NCBI RefSeq assembly: GCF_900129305.1
Contig: NZ_FQVB01000007.1
Span: 62,001-126,000 of the forward strand
From: Desulfacinum infernum DSM 9756
GTDB lineage: Bacteria; Desulfobacterota; Syntrophobacteria; Syntrophobacterales; DSM-9756
Reading direction: 5' to 3'
DNA length: 64,000 bases
Positions 8,351 to 17,336 of the stretch are shown here, one piece after another. Every line of letters begins with the position of its first letter. Positions within the stretch are counted from its first letter, which is position 1. The notes beneath the pieces were generated by a model that saw only the letters and a list, made by a program, of their open reading frames with translations, did not search any database and was not told where the DNA came from. The position numbers and the translations under genes were made by a program.

Positions 8351-9289
8351 ATGGCGTTCGAGAGAAAAGATTTGCTGGGTATTCGCGACCTGAGACCGGA
8401 CGAGATCCAGACGATCCTGGATACGGCCGAATCCCTCCGTGAGATCAACCAGCGGGCCATCAAGAAGGTGCCGACCCTGCGGGGCAAGACGGTGGTGCAC
8501 CTTTTCTATGAACCCAGCACGCGGACCCGCACATCCTTCGACATCGCGGCCAAGAGGCTGAGCGCGGACACCTACAGCATCTCCACGTCCACCAGTTCCA
8601 TGGTGAAGGGAGAGACCTTCCTCGACACCATCAAGAACCTGGAAGCCATGGGGCCGGATGTGTTCGTGATCCGCCATTCGGCGTCGGGCACTCCCCACCG
8701 GATCGCCGGGCGCACGTCGGCCTCGGTGATCAACGCGGGCGACGGCATGCATGAACATCCGTCCCAGGCGCTCTTGGACATGCTGACCATCCGCCAGAAA
8801 AAGGGGCGCCTGGAAGGGCTCAACGTGCTTATCGTGGGGGATATCGCTCACAGCCGCGTGGCCCGGTCCAATATCTGGGGGCTCACCAAGATGGGCGCCC
8901 ACGTGGTGCTTTGTGCGCCGCCCACCCTGTTGCCGGCCGAGGTGGATTCCCTGCCGGTCAAGGTTTCCCATCATTTGGACGCGGTGATCGGAGCAGCGGA
9001 CGTGATCATGGTCCTGCGGCTCCAGAAGGAGAGACAGGGCCAGGGGCTCTTGCCGTCGCTTCGCGAGTACGCCGTCTACTACGGCGTGGATGCAAAGAAG
9101 CTGGAAAGAGCCAAGGACGACGTGCTCATCCTGCACCCGGGCCCCATGAACCGAGGGGTGGAGATCAGCCCCGAGGTGGCGGACGGGCCCTATTCGGTCA
9201 TCCTGGACCAGGTGGCCAACGGGGTGGCGGTGCGCATGGCCCTGCTCTATCTGCTGGTTCACAGGGAGGCGCCCTCGGCGGAGGGCTGA
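8351..9289 (+). CDS. pyrB: Aspartate carbamoyltransferase catalytic subunit
   Basis: A 312-residue enzyme that joins carbamoyl phosphate and aspartate, the first committed step of pyrimidine synthesis. The carbamoyl-phosphate loop STRTRTS is at 56-62, [12 protein letters not shown] follows near 140, and LRLQKER and HPGPMNRG are present in the aspartate domain. A GAGGAG ribosome site precedes two adjacent ATG codons; the second gives the better spacing. The next gene is pyrC, so the two form a de novo pyrimidine operon. No regulatory subunit pyrI is present here. Confidence 0.96.
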   Translation: MAFERKDLLGIRDLRPDEIQTILDTAESLREINQRAIKKVPTLRGKTVVHLFYEPSTRTRTSFDIAAKRLSADTYSISTSTSSMVKGETFLDTIKNLEAMGPDVFVIRHSASGTPHRIAGRTSASVINAGDGMHEHPSQALLDMLTIRQKKGRLEGLNVLIVGDIAHSRVARSNIWGLTKMGAHVVLCAPPTLLPAEVDSLPVKVSHHLDAVIGAADVIMVLRLQKERQGQGLLPSLREYAVYYGVDAKKLERAKDDVLILHPGPMNRGVEISPEVADGPYSVILDQVANGVAVRMALLYLLVHREAPSAEG

Positions 9290-9323
9290 AAGGCCGGCGA
9301 AATCGGAACGTGAGGATGAACAA

Positions 9324-10616
9324 GTGAAAAGGGCACACATGATCCTGCGCTCGGCGCGCATTCTGGACCCGGAACGGGGGCTCGATACGGTGGGCGACGT
9401 GGTGATCCGGGACGGCACCCTGGAGGCGGTGGGCTCCCCGGGCCTTTCTCCCGAGGAGGCGGAGGGCCTGGAGGTCATCGACGCCGGCGGCAAGTGGGTG
9501 GTGCCGGCCCTGGTGGACATGCATGTGCATCTTCGCGAGCCGGGCGAGGAGTACAAGGAGACCATCGAAACGGGGACGGCGGCGGCCGTGGCCGGAGGCT
9601 ACGGCGCTTTGGCCTGCATGCCCAACACCCGTCCCGTCAACGATTCGGCGGCGGTGACGGAATTCATCCGGCGCCGGGCCCGGGAGCAAGGCCACTGCCG
9701 CGTTTATCCCGTGGGGGCCATCAGCAAGGGGCTGGAAGGAAAGGAACTGGCGGAGTTCGGAGAGCTGCGCGAAGCGGGAGCCGTGGCCGTCAGCGACGAC
9801 GGGCGCCCGGTGATGGACTCCCTGTTGATGCGCCGGGCCATGGAGTATGCCCAGGCGTTCGATCTGGTGGTGATCAGCCATGCGGAAGACCTCCAACTGG
9901 CCCGAGGGGGCCTCATGAACGAAGGGGCCGTTTCCACCCGGCTGGGACTGCGGGGAATCCCGGCAGCGGCGGAGGCCGTCATGGTTGCCCGGGATCTTTT
10001 GCTGGCCGAACTCACCGGGGGAGCCCTGCACATCGCCCACGTGAGCACGGAAGCGTCGGTGCGGTTGATTCGGGAAGCCAAGAGCCGAGGGGTCCGGGTC
10101 ACCTGTGAGACGGCGCCTCATTACTTCACTCTGACCGATGCGTCCCTGGAAGGATTCGACACCGTCTTCAAGGTGAACCCGCCGCTGCGCTCCCGGCGCG
10201 ACCTGGAGGCTGTCCGGGAGGGGCTGGCAGACGGGACCATCGATGCGGTGGCCACGGACCATGCGCCGCACAGCGTGTTGGAAAAGGATACGGAATTCGA
10301 GTACGCGGCCAACGGGATGATCGGTCTGGAGTCGGCCCTGCCGTTGGTGCTCCAGCTGATTCGAGACGGGATCGGGGGGCCGTTGGAGATCCTCGCCAAG
10401 GTCACCTGCAATCCCGCCCGGATATTGGGGATCCCCATGGGGAGCCTGCGGGCCGGCACCCCGGCCCATCTGACCCTGATCGATCCCGAAGAAGAAACCG
10501 TGATCGATGTTGACAAGTTCCGCTCCAAGGCACGCAATTGCCCCTTCGCCGGATGGCGTGTGAAGGGGCGGGCGCTCCTGACCATCGTCGACGGAGTGGT
10601 GCGCTATTCACTGTAG
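9324..10616 (+). CDS. pyrC: Dihydroorotase
   Basis: A 430-residue metal-dependent amidohydrolase that cyclises carbamoyl aspartate to dihydroorotate. The metal-binding H67-V-H69 with LREPG follows the first beta strands, and CMPNTRPV, SHAEDL, HIAHVST and ATDHAPHS supply the remaining ligand motifs, so it looks catalytically active. The long form and motifs fit the class I type. The GTG start follows GTGAGG at good spacing; an ATG five codons later is an alternative. It lies 34 bases after pyrB and 10 bases before a response-regulator gene. Confidence 0.95.
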   Translation: MKRAHMILRSARILDPERGLDTVGDVVIRDGTLEAVGSPGLSPEEAEGLEVIDAGGKWVVPALVDMHVHLREPGEEYKETIETGTAAAVAGGYGALACMPNTRPVNDSAAVTEFIRRRAREQGHCRVYPVGAISKGLEGKELAEFGELREAGAVAVSDDGRPVMDSLLMRRAMEYAQAFDLVVISHAEDLQLARGGLMNEGAVSTRLGLRGIPAAAEAVMVARDLLLAELTGGALHIAHVSTEASVRLIREAKSRGVRVTCETAPHYFTLTDASLEGFDTVFKVNPPLRSRRDLEAVREGLADGTIDAVATDHAPHSVLEKDTEFEYAANGMIGLESALPLVLQLIRDGIGGPLEILAKVTCNPARILGIPMGSLRAGTPAHLTLIDPEEETVIDVDKFRSKARNCPFAGWRVKGRALLTIVDGVVRYSL

Positions 10617-10626
10617 CGGGGAAGGC

Positions 10627-12021
10627 ATGGCGGATCCGGCCGGGGCACGTATTCTGGTGGTGGATGACGAGAGGAGCATGCGCGAGTTTCTGGAGATCAT
10701 GCTCCAGAAGGACGGCTATGAGGTCCACTGCGCCGCCGATGGCCTGGAGGCCATGGAATGTCTGAAAGAACGGAAGTTCGATCTCGTCATTACCGACATC
10801 CGCATGAAGCCCGTGGACGGCTTGGAGGTTCTCAAACAGACCAAGAGCCTGTCTCCTTCCACCGTGGTGATCATCATATCCGCCTATGCCAGCACGGAAA
10901 CGGCCGTGGCGGCCATGAAAGAGGGCGCCTACGACTACCTTCCCAAGCCCTTCAAGATCGACGAGATGCGCAACGTCATCCGAAGCGCGCTCCTGAGCCG
11001 CGGCCAGGACGCCCCGGCGCGGCCCCGCGAGGGGCCCCTCTACTTCGGATGCCTCATCGGGGAGAGTTCCCCGATGAAGAAGGTTTACGAGCTGATCGAA
11101 AAGGTGTCCGCCACCAGCAGCAACGTGCTCATTACGGGAGAGAGCGGCACGGGAAAAGAGCTGGTGGCCAAGGCCATCCACGGGCAGAGCGCCCGGGCGA
11201 AGAAGCCGTTCGTCGCCGTCAACTGTGCGGGCGTGCCGGAATCGCTCATCGAAAGCGAGCTTTTCGGTTATCGCCGGGGCGCGTTCACCGGGGCCGGAGC
11301 GGACCGCAAGGGCCTGGTGGAAGCCGCCGAGGGCGGAACCCTTTTTCTGGACGAAATCGGGGAGTTGTCGCCCGCCCTCCAGGTGAAGCTCCTGCGCGTG
11401 GTCCAGGAGAAGACCATCCGCATGATCGGGGACACCACCGATATCCCGGTGGACGTGCGCATCATCTCCGCCACCAACCGGGACCTGGAACAGATGGTCA
11501 TCGACGGCCGGTTCCGGGAGGACCTCTACTACCGGTTGAACGTGATCCAGCTTCGGCTGCCGCCCCTTCGGGAACGCCGGGAGGATATCCCGCTCCTTGC
11601 GGACCATTTCCTGGCCAAGTTCTGCCGGGAGTTCGGGAAGGACATCCGGAAGATCTCCTCGTACGCCATGGACATTCTCAAAAGCTACGACTTTCCCGGG
11701 AACGTGAGGGAGCTGGAGAACATCATTGAGCGCGGCGTGGCCCTGGAGTCGTCCAGCATCATCCTGCCGGAGAGCTTGACCTTGGCCGCCCACAAAAGGG
11801 CGCAGCGGGGCCGGGTGGAATCGGACGGCCCGGTTCTGCCGCCCGACGGCATGGATTTGGACCACTACCTGGCCGACATGGAAAAGAGCCTGCTTGTCCA
11901 GGCCCTGGACCGGAGCGGCGGGGTGAAGCAAAAGGCCGCGGAACTCCTGGGCCTCAGTTTCCGCTCCTTTCGCTACCGCCTCGTCAAATACGGCCTGTCC
12001 GCGGCCGAAGATTCGGAATAA
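10627..12021 (+). CDS. NtrC-family sigma54-dependent response regulator
   Basis: A 464-residue activator that, when phosphorylated, opens sigma54 promoters. It has a receiver domain (1-120, phospho-acceptor D57 in ITDIRM), an AAA+ domain with Walker A GESGTGKE near 170-177, the sigma54-contacting GAFTGA loop near 218-223 and LFLDEIGEL, then a C-terminal Fis-type helix-turn-helix (KQKAAELLGLSFRSFRYRLVK). The layout resembles PilR or ZraR. It follows pyrC by ten bases, so it may be transcribed with the pyrimidine genes, but no functional link is evident. No partner kinase is adjacent. Its target genes cannot be told from here. Confidence 0.93.
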   Translation: MADPAGARILVVDDERSMREFLEIMLQKDGYEVHCAADGLEAMECLKERKFDLVITDIRMKPVDGLEVLKQTKSLSPSTVVIIISAYASTETAVAAMKEGAYDYLPKPFKIDEMRNVIRSALLSRGQDAPARPREGPLYFGCLIGESSPMKKVYELIEKVSATSSNVLITGESGTGKELVAKAIHGQSARAKKPFVAVNCAGVPESLIESELFGYRRGAFTGAGADRKGLVEAAEGGTLFLDEIGELSPALQVKLLRVVQEKTIRMIGDTTDIPVDVRIISATNRDLEQMVIDGRFREDLYYRLNVIQLRLPPLRERREDIPLLADHFLAKFCREFGKDIRKISSYAMDILKSYDFPGNVRELENIIERGVALESSSIILPESLTLAAHKRAQRGRVESDGPVLPPDGMDLDHYLADMEKSLLVQALDRSGGVKQKAAELLGLSFRSFRYRLVKYGLSAAEDSE

Positions 12022-12040
12022 TCCTCGAAGACTTCCCCAC

Positions 12041-12988
12041 CTACCAGTCCAAGGCGAGAAAACAGGCGTAGGTCAGTCCCGACAGAAGCGTGAGAACGGA
12101 AATGGACGTGGCGGCCAGTTCCTGGTCCCCTCCCGCTTCGGAGGCCATGATGTAGGTAACGGTGGCGGGAGGGGCGGCCAGGAGGATCAGAGCGGGCAGG
12201 CGGAAATCGGCGGGAACGTCCAGCCAGCCCATGAAGACCAAACCGATGAGGGGCAGGGCCGTGAGCTTCAAAAGGCCGATGCCCAGGATCGAGGTCATCC
12301 GTTTTCGGGCCGCTCCGAAGGAGAAGGAAGTGCCAATGAGCAGCAGCGCCATGGGCAGAGCCATGCCGGACAGGATGTCCAGGGATCGGGACAGGGCGGT
12401 GTGGAGCGGGATCTTCAGGAAGGAGCAAAGAACGCCGGCCAGCACGGATAAAATGATGGGGTTGGTCGCCACTTGACGCAGCATGGCTGCTGAATGGGGC
12501 TTCGAGGGACCTGCTTTTTCGCGTCGATTTTGGGGCGGGAACGCGAAAACGCCGATGGCCAGAACGTTTTGGGCGACGATGAGAAAGCTGCTGAGCAGCG
12601 CCGTCTGAGCGAAGGCCCTTTCCCCCAGGGCATAATAGGCGATGGCATAGGCCATGTATCCGAGATTCCCGTGGAAGGTGCTGTGTACAAAGGTCTTTCG
12701 AGACGGCGGGGCGAGCCCGAAGAGGCGCACCGCGAGCAGGGAGAAGGCGAACAGGGTCGCCAGGGCCAGGAGAATGCTGGTCACTGCGTGAGGTTCGAAG
12801 TTTTCCGAAAAGGAGGACCGGGCCACTTTATGGAAAAGCATGGCTGGAACGGCCACGTAGAAGACCAGGCGGTTGGCCGCCTGGATGAAGGCCGGTCCGA
12901 TGAAGGCGCGGCGGGTGAGCAGATAGCCCAAGAGGATGATGGAAAAGACGGGCAGGATGTTGTTGACGAAGACGGAAACCACGGGCAT
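12041..12988 (-). CDS. AEC-family (auxin efflux carrier-type) transporter
   Basis: A 315-residue inner-membrane protein with about ten hydrophobic segments in two halves, beginning with NNILPVFSIILLGYLLTRR. The second half has KIPLHTALSRSLDILSGMALPMALLLIG, typical of the AEC permease family, which exports or exchanges organic acids such as malate. Substrate cannot be inferred. It converges with the response-regulator gene and is divergent from the CarD-like gene, so it appears to be a single-gene unit. Confidence 0.82.
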   Translation of the reverse strand: MPVVSVFVNNILPVFSIILLGYLLTRRAFIGPAFIQAANRLVFYVAVPAMLFHKVARSSFSENFEPHAVTSILLALATLFAFSLLAVRLFGLAPPSRKTFVHSTFHGNLGYMAYAIAYYALGERAFAQTALLSSFLIVAQNVLAIGVFAFPPQNRREKAGPSKPHSAAMLRQVATNPIILSVLAGVLCSFLKIPLHTALSRSLDILSGMALPMALLLIGTSFSFGAARKRMTSILGIGLLKLTALPLIGLVFMGWLDVPADFRLPALILLAAPPATVTYIMASEAGGDQELAATSISVLTLLSGLTYACFLALDW

Positions 12989-13031
12989 CCTCCGGTGACG
13001 GATCGGGAAGAGCAGGGAGCCGCGAAAAGGC

Positions 13032-13060
13032 TTGACCTTTCCTCACCCGGGTTTTAATAG
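13032..13060 (+). promoter_or_regulatory. Sigma70-type promoter of the CarD-like gene
   Basis: TTGACC and TAATAG are separated by 17 bases, about 50 bases before the start codon. Confidence 0.65.
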
Positions 13061-13109
13061 ACTCCAGGATCTCAGAAATAAAGCAATTTTGGAATGCGGA
13101 GTGAATTCA

Positions 13110-13502
13110 ATGGCAAAAGATGTGAACAAAGACGAATTGATGGAAGATTTCGAGGACGACAGCCTGGAGCTGGACGACGACTCTGAGCTGAGCTTCGACG
13201 ACGAAGAGGAGGATCTGATCCTTGATGACGAGGATGAGGATCTCATTCCTTCCGTCCTGTACAAGGGCATCAGCAAACCCAAGACGGAAGACGACTGGCG
13301 CCAGCTCCTCCTGGAGGCCAGCTCCGACGGTGTTCCCGAGTACCGCATGGAAGACACCTACAAGGAAGGGGACCTGATCTTCCATCCCAAGTTCGGCTTG
13401 GGGGTGGTGAGCAAGGTGATCACCCCGAAGAAGATGGAAGTGGTCTACGAGGCGTCCAGGAAGCTCATGGCCATGAACGTGCAGCCCCCGGCCAAGGATT
13501 AA
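13110..13502 (+). CDS. Acidic protein with CarD/KOW-like C-terminal domain
   Basis: A 130-residue cytoplasmic protein of unknown function. Residues about 8-47 are extremely acidic, mostly D and E. The C-terminal part contains YKEGDLIFHPKFGLGVVSKV followed by beta-strand sequence, which resembles the small Tudor-like barrel of CarD-type proteins that contact RNA polymerase ('GD.V.HP.FG.G.V'). The ATG follows a GGAGTGA ribosome site; an upstream in-frame extension is unlikely because the promoter lies inside it. It has its own promoter and terminator, so it is monocistronic. Similar acidic proteins occur in Deltaproteobacteria as conserved hypotheticals; the RNA polymerase link is inference. 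Confidence 0.7.
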   Translation: MAKDVNKDELMEDFEDDSLELDDDSELSFDDEEEDLILDDEDEDLIPSVLYKGISKPKTEDDWRQLLLEASSDGVPEYRMEDTYKEGDLIFHPKFGLGVVSKVITPKKMEVVYEASRKLMAMNVQPPAKD

Positions 13503-13537
13503 GCCGACCGGGTTGTGCGGATTGAGAAGGAAGCGCG

Positions 13538-13569
13538 GAGAGCCTCCCGAAGCGGGAGGCTCTTTTTTT
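13538..13569 (+). terminator. Rho-independent terminator after the CarD-like gene
   Basis: GAGCCTCCCG and CGGGAGGCTC form a perfect ten-base stem with a three-base loop, followed by seven T residues. Confidence 0.95.
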
Positions 13570-13634
13570 GTGTTGAACGCCGGGTGTTCCTGTCCCAGCC
13601 CCGAAGGGGTGTGCTGGGATCCAGGCGGTCCCTT

Positions 13635-14513
13635 TCACATTGCCGGGCGGTCTGGGGGGGCATCGCAGTGCAGGATGGGAGCCAGGCCGTTGCGCACCGC
13701 GTCCAGGAGAAAGGGATGAACGCGGGGCGATCCGGCGACGATGTGGCCCGTTTCCACATGGGTCGTTCCGCCCCAGAAGTCGGACACAACGCCGCCGGCT
13801 TCGGTCACAAGGAGAGAACCGGCCGCCACGTCCCAGGGTTTGAGGCCCATCTCCCAAAAACCATCCAGCCGGCCCGCGGCCGTGTAGGCCAGATCCAAGG
13901 CGGCGGACCCGGCGCGGCGGATGCCGCTTACTTCCGTGAAGATTTCCTGGAAGACACGGAGGTAGGGGGTAAGCAGGTCCTTGCGGCGGAAGGGAAAACC
14001 GGTGGCCACCAGGGCTTCCGCCACGGAGGCCTGGTGACGGATGCCGATTGCAAGTCCATTGAGTGTGGCCCCTTCGCCCCGGACCGCCTCGAAAAGCTCC
14101 CGGCGAACCGGGTCCAGGACCCAGCCCAGCACGGGGATTCCTTCCACCAGAAACGCCATGGAGACGGCGACCATGGGGAAACCGTGGATGAAGTTGGTGG
14201 TGCCGTCCAGGGGGTCCACGAGCCACTGCAGGGACGCCGCCGCCGGGGGCTCTTCCATCTCCTCGGAAACCACTTCATGGTGCGGAAAGGCGCTCTTCAG
14301 CCGGCGCACGATGAGGTCCTCGCAGAGGCGGTCCACTTCGGTGACGTAATCGAAGGCGGCCTTGTTGCGGACGGTGCCGGGGCCCTTGCCGTCCATCCGT
14401 CTTCTGATGAGGGCTCCCGCTTCCAGGACCGTCAGCCGGCCCACCCGCAGGATCGACTGTTTTTCCTCTTGGTTCAGGGGGAAGGGGTCTGCCGTGCTGT
14501 TGTTCTTGTTCAC
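13635..14513 (-). CDS. Inositol-1-monophosphatase family protein
   Basis: A 292-residue Mg-dependent, lithium-sensitive-type phosphatase. Signature 1 is WLVDPLDGTTNF (D100 and D103), preceded by the acidic SEEMEE; signature 2 is WDVAAGSLLVTEAGG. These supply all metal ligands, so it should be active on a sugar or inositol phosphate; relatives include SuhB. The GTG start is set by a perfect AAGGAGG ribosome site five bases upstream; sequence before it looks non-coding. It is divergent from the amidohydrolase gene with a gap of about 220 bases. Confidence 0.9.
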   Translation of the reverse strand: MNKNNSTADPFPLNQEEKQSILRVGRLTVLEAGALIRRRMDGKGPGTVRNKAAFDYVTEVDRLCEDLIVRRLKSAFPHHEVVSEEMEEPPAAASLQWLVDPLDGTTNFIHGFPMVAVSMAFLVEGIPVLGWVLDPVRRELFEAVRGEGATLNGLAIGIRHQASVAEALVATGFPFRRKDLLTPYLRVFQEIFTEVSGIRRAGSAALDLAYTAAGRLDGFWEMGLKPWDVAAGSLLVTEAGGVVSDFWGGTTHVETGHIVAGSPRVHPFLLDAVRNGLAPILHCDAPPDRPAM

Positions 14514-14733
14514 CAACGCCTCCTTGCAAATCTCTAACACCACCGTGGTCTCGGTTCCCTGTGCGGGGGTGCCGGGCCCGGATCGGCTCCCGTTCCAACC
14601 TTGGATCCTCCCTGCGTTGACAAGAGGGGGGGATCGGGACATCATGAGCGCACTCCGGCACCGCCAGGGCCCGCTCATGCGAGCCGCCGCGAGCCCGTTG
14701 GGAAAACCGCTTGTTCGCCGGGAGAAAGCTTAC

Positions 14734-15582
14734 ATGAAGATCGACGTGCATGCCCATATCTTTCCGCCCGAGGTGATTGCCGAAAGGGAGAAGTTCTTCC
14801 ACCGGGAGCCGGCCTTCGAGGCCCTCTACCGGTCGGCCAAGTCCCGGCTCGTCGATGCCGAAACCCTGGTGGAGGCCATGGATGAGGGCGGGATCGATGT
14901 CACGGTCGTCTTCGGTTTTCCCTGGCGCCAGGAGCACTTGGCCCGGCGGCACAACGACTATGTTCTGGAGGCGGCGGCTCGTTTTCCCGGCCGGATCCTC
15001 CCCATGGTCTGCTTCGATCCCACCTGTCCGTACGCCCTTCCGGAAGCTCGGCGCGGGCTGGAGGCCGGTGCCGTGGGGCTCGGCGAGTTGGCCGTCTACG
15101 AGGCGTGTGCGGAAGAAGAGGTGTTGCATCGATACGAGGAGCTGGCCGCCTTGTGCCGTGAGAAAACGGCGGTGCTGCTGGTGCATGCCAACGAGCCTGT
15201 GGGCCACATCTATCCGGGCAAGGCGCCCATGGGCCTCAAATTCTACTACGAGTTGGCGCGCCGAACCCGGGGGGTGCCCCTGATCCTGGCCCACTGGGGC
15301 GGGGGGCTCTTCTTCTTCGAAAGGCTCAAGAGGGAGACCCGGGACGTGCTTTCCCACGTGTTCTATGATACCGCCGCGTCTCCTTTTCTGTACCATCCGG
15401 AAATCTATCGGGAGGCTGTTCGGACGGCGGGAGCGAACCGCGTCCTGCTGGGAACCGACTACCCTCTTCTTTCCGTGGCCCGGTATGAACGCGAGATGGC
15501 GGATGCGGGCCTGGACGAGCGGGAGCGGGCGGCGATCCTGGGGGACAACGCCGCCCGGCTCTTCGGTTTGCCGGTGGAGTGA
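14734..15582 (+). CDS. Amidohydrolase-2 family metal-dependent hydrolase
   Basis: A 282-residue TIM-barrel enzyme. It opens MKIDVHAHIFPPE, giving the H-x-H metal site on strand 1; later ligands are in VLLVHANE, LILAHWGGG and LLGTDYPLL. This fits the amidohydrolase-2 (aminocarboxymuconate-semialdehyde decarboxylase-like) group, which includes decarboxylases and hydrolases of aromatic or lactone substrates. Substrate is not predictable. A GGGAGAAAG ribosome site supports this start; a much longer upstream frame is open but lacks family sequence. It stands alone. Confidence 0.82.
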   Translation: MKIDVHAHIFPPEVIAEREKFFHREPAFEALYRSAKSRLVDAETLVEAMDEGGIDVTVVFGFPWRQEHLARRHNDYVLEAAARFPGRILPMVCFDPTCPYALPEARRGLEAGAVGLGELAVYEACAEEEVLHRYEELAALCREKTAVLLVHANEPVGHIYPGKAPMGLKFYYELARRTRGVPLILAHWGGGLFFFERLKRETRDVLSHVFYDTAASPFLYHPEIYREAVRTAGANRVLLGTDYPLLSVARYEREMADAGLDERERAAILGDNAARLFGLPVE

Positions 15583-15656
15583 ACGACCACACGTGCCGGG
15601 GAGGAGGCTGATCGGGAGGTTTTCAGCGGAAACCGGGGATGGGATGGCTCCTTTTT

Positions 15657-15686
15657 GTGGCCGAGGGGCTTGAATCCCGTAGGAAG
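15657..15686. repeat. Dispersed repeat E, copy 1
   Basis: GTGGCCGAGGGGCTTGAATC, continuing to GTAGGAAG, matches about 24 of 30 positions of the copy at 44136-44165. Confidence 0.55.
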
Positions 15687-15734
15687 ATGCCCTCGCCCTA
15701 AACTGAGCGATTTTTTCTTCGGTTGTCTCTTACA

Positions 15735-15856
15735 CAACGTGATTAGCGGGCGGGGATAAACCCCGCCCGCTAATCACTCAATGGGTCCGCGCCTTTTGTA
15801 GGGGCGGGCTTTACGCCCGCCCTTCCGGACCTGTCCATAAGAAAGAATCGTCCAAT
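15735..15856. repeat. Dispersed composite palindromic repeat A, copy 2
   Basis: Two tandem hairpins, GCGGGCGGGG-ATAAA-CCCCGCCCGC and GGGGCGGGC-TTTAC-GCCCGCCC, followed by AAAGAATCGTCC. It is the inverted counterpart of the copy after leuS, with the same block order. Confidence 0.8.
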
Positions 15857-15924
15857 TCCGGCTCGCAACTCCATGAGTCTCCGGGACAAAGGCTCAACAG
15901 TATGCCCGTTGCCCGGAGATCATT

Positions 15925-16053
15925 GGCGCAGCTCCCGCGCAAGCGGAAGTCCATAAGTTGCCGGAAATGCTGGATCCCCGCTCCCCGTTCAAGCCGGGGG
16001 CAAGGCTCGCGGGGATGACGAATGGGGGTTGAACGGCGCCGATCAATCGTTTT
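15925..16053. repeat. Dispersed repeat C, copy 1
   Basis: CTCCCGCGCAAGCGG, AGTCCATAAGTT, CTGGATCCCCGCT and CGGGGATGACGA occur in order, matching the reverse complement of 44313-44421. This copy has about 20 extra bases in the loop of its second palindrome. Homology extends past the palindromes into GTTGAACGGCGC. Confidence 0.75.
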
Positions 16054-16071
16054 CGGAAAGTCTCGTCGGGA

Positions 16072-16105
16072 CCTGTAGGGGCGAACGATCATTCGCCCCT
16101 ACAGG
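16072..16105. repeat. Palindromic repeat B, copy 1
   Basis: A 34-base near-perfect palindrome with arm CCTGTAGGGGCGAA. It lies beyond the end of rpoH and could act as a bidirectional RNA hairpin. Confidence 0.85.
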
Positions 16106-16194
16106 TGGGGGTTTCGGGGACTGCTTCTTATGGCGGCTTGCAACCGAACCAAGGAACAAATCGAGGCGAACCCGGAACTCCGTGGGATCCATCT

Positions 16195-17208
16195 TCAGGT
16201 GTCGATGAGGCTCTCCTGGAGCAGCTCCAGATCGTCCACCTCTTCTTCCAGATAGGCCTTGAGCTTCTTCTTGAGCCGGCTTTCGATCTGGCGGATCCGT
16301 TCCCGGCTGATCCCGAACTGGTCGCCGATTTCCTGAAGCGTCAAGGGGTCTTCGGCCAGGAGGCGCTTGTCGAAGATGACGGCCTCCTTGTCCTTGAGGC
16401 CTTCGCGGAAGCGCATCAGCTTCTCATGGAGGATGGCCTTGGCCTCCTGGTCCGCCAGTTGCTCGTCCACGGGGGTGACCTGGGCGGGCAGAAAGGCCTT
16501 GTGCGTGTCGGTGGAATCGTGGTCGAGGGGGGCGTCCAGGGAGATCTCGCCTCCCGTCAGTCGGATGTCCATCTCGGTGACTTCCGATTCCTTCACATCC
16601 AGCCGCTGGCTCAGCAGCTTGGGGGTCGCTTCGATCCCCTGGGCCTCCAGTCGCTCCTTTTCCTTCCGAAGGTTGAAGAAAAGCTTTCTCTGGGCCTGGG
16701 TGGTCCCGATCTTGACCAGCTTCCAGTTGTCCATGATGAACTTGATGATGTAGGCCTTGATCCAGAAGGAGGCGTAGTAGGAAAACTTGTAGCCCCGGTA
16801 GGGGTCGAATTTCTTGACGGCCTGCATGAGGCCGATGTTCCCCTCCTGGATGAGGTCCATCAGGTTCTGCATCCAGTGGCGCTGGAAGTCCATGGCGATC
16901 TTGACCACCAGGCGGAGATTGGAGGTCACCAGTTTGTAGGCGGCGTCCAGGTCGCCTTTTTCCCGGTAACGAATGGCGAGCTGGGTCTCCTCTTCCCGGG
17001 TCAGCAGGGGATAACGCTTGATTTCTTCCAGATAGGCCCGAAGTGTGTCATAGGGTTGGGGCCAGGCCTTTTCGGGAGGTTCGACCTTCACCCCATCGCC
17101 TTGGGAAGGGACATCCACCACTTCAGGCTTGGTATCTTCGTCCTTGAGTGCCTTCTTGCTTTTTGCCATCTTCTGCACCCCGTCTTCTCTTGTGCTCTTC
17201 GGTTTCAT
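16195..17208 (-). CDS. rpoH: RNA polymerase heat-shock-type sigma factor (RpoH family)
   Basis: A 337-residue group 3-like sigma70 factor. A charged, lysine-rich N-terminal extension (1-50) is followed by region 2 (NLRLVVKIAMDF and DLIQEGNIGLMQAVKKFD), the region 2.4 aromatic stretch FSYYASFWIKAYI, the RpoH-box-like QRKLFFNLR, and region 4 with LTLQEIGDQFGISRERIRQI. The RpoH box separates it from housekeeping RpoD, which would also be far longer. A second ATG 13 codons in is an alternative start. It probably directs heat-shock genes. It is divergent from hisC. Confidence 0.88.
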   Translation of the reverse strand: MKPKSTREDGVQKMAKSKKALKDEDTKPEVVDVPSQGDGVKVEPPEKAWPQPYDTLRAYLEEIKRYPLLTREEETQLAIRYREKGDLDAAYKLVTSNLRLVVKIAMDFQRHWMQNLMDLIQEGNIGLMQAVKKFDPYRGYKFSYYASFWIKAYIIKFIMDNWKLVKIGTTQAQRKLFFNLRKEKERLEAQGIEATPKLLSQRLDVKESEVTEMDIRLTGGEISLDAPLDHDSTDTHKAFLPAQVTPVDEQLADQEAKAILHEKLMRFREGLKDKEAVIFDKRLLAEDPLTLQEIGDQFGISRERIRQIESRLKKKLKAYLEEEVDDLELLQESLIDT

Positions 17209-17336
17209 GCACCGGCCATACTAACATAATTCCGCCGAAACACCACTAGAGCTTGCGTTTTGGGCCCGTCTTTTCTATAAGGCAGATTTCGTACCACTCC
17301 GATCCGTCAGCCACCCAACAGCAGGAGCCGAACGCC

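Larger units (their letters stand above)
15583..16194. other. Gene-free repeat island
   Basis: About 610 bases without a credible gene. It holds copies of repeat families E, A, C and B in succession. Several short frames are open but none has a family match or ribosome site. It separates the amidohydrolase gene from the convergent rpoH gene. Confidence 0.75.

Noticed and set aside
7652-9565. A 637-codon minus-strand frame spanning greA and pyrB
   Set aside because: It crosses two well-supported genes and a promoter region and has no recognisable domain.
15811-16092. A short minus-strand frame in the repeat island
   Set aside because: It consists almost entirely of palindromic repeat sequence.
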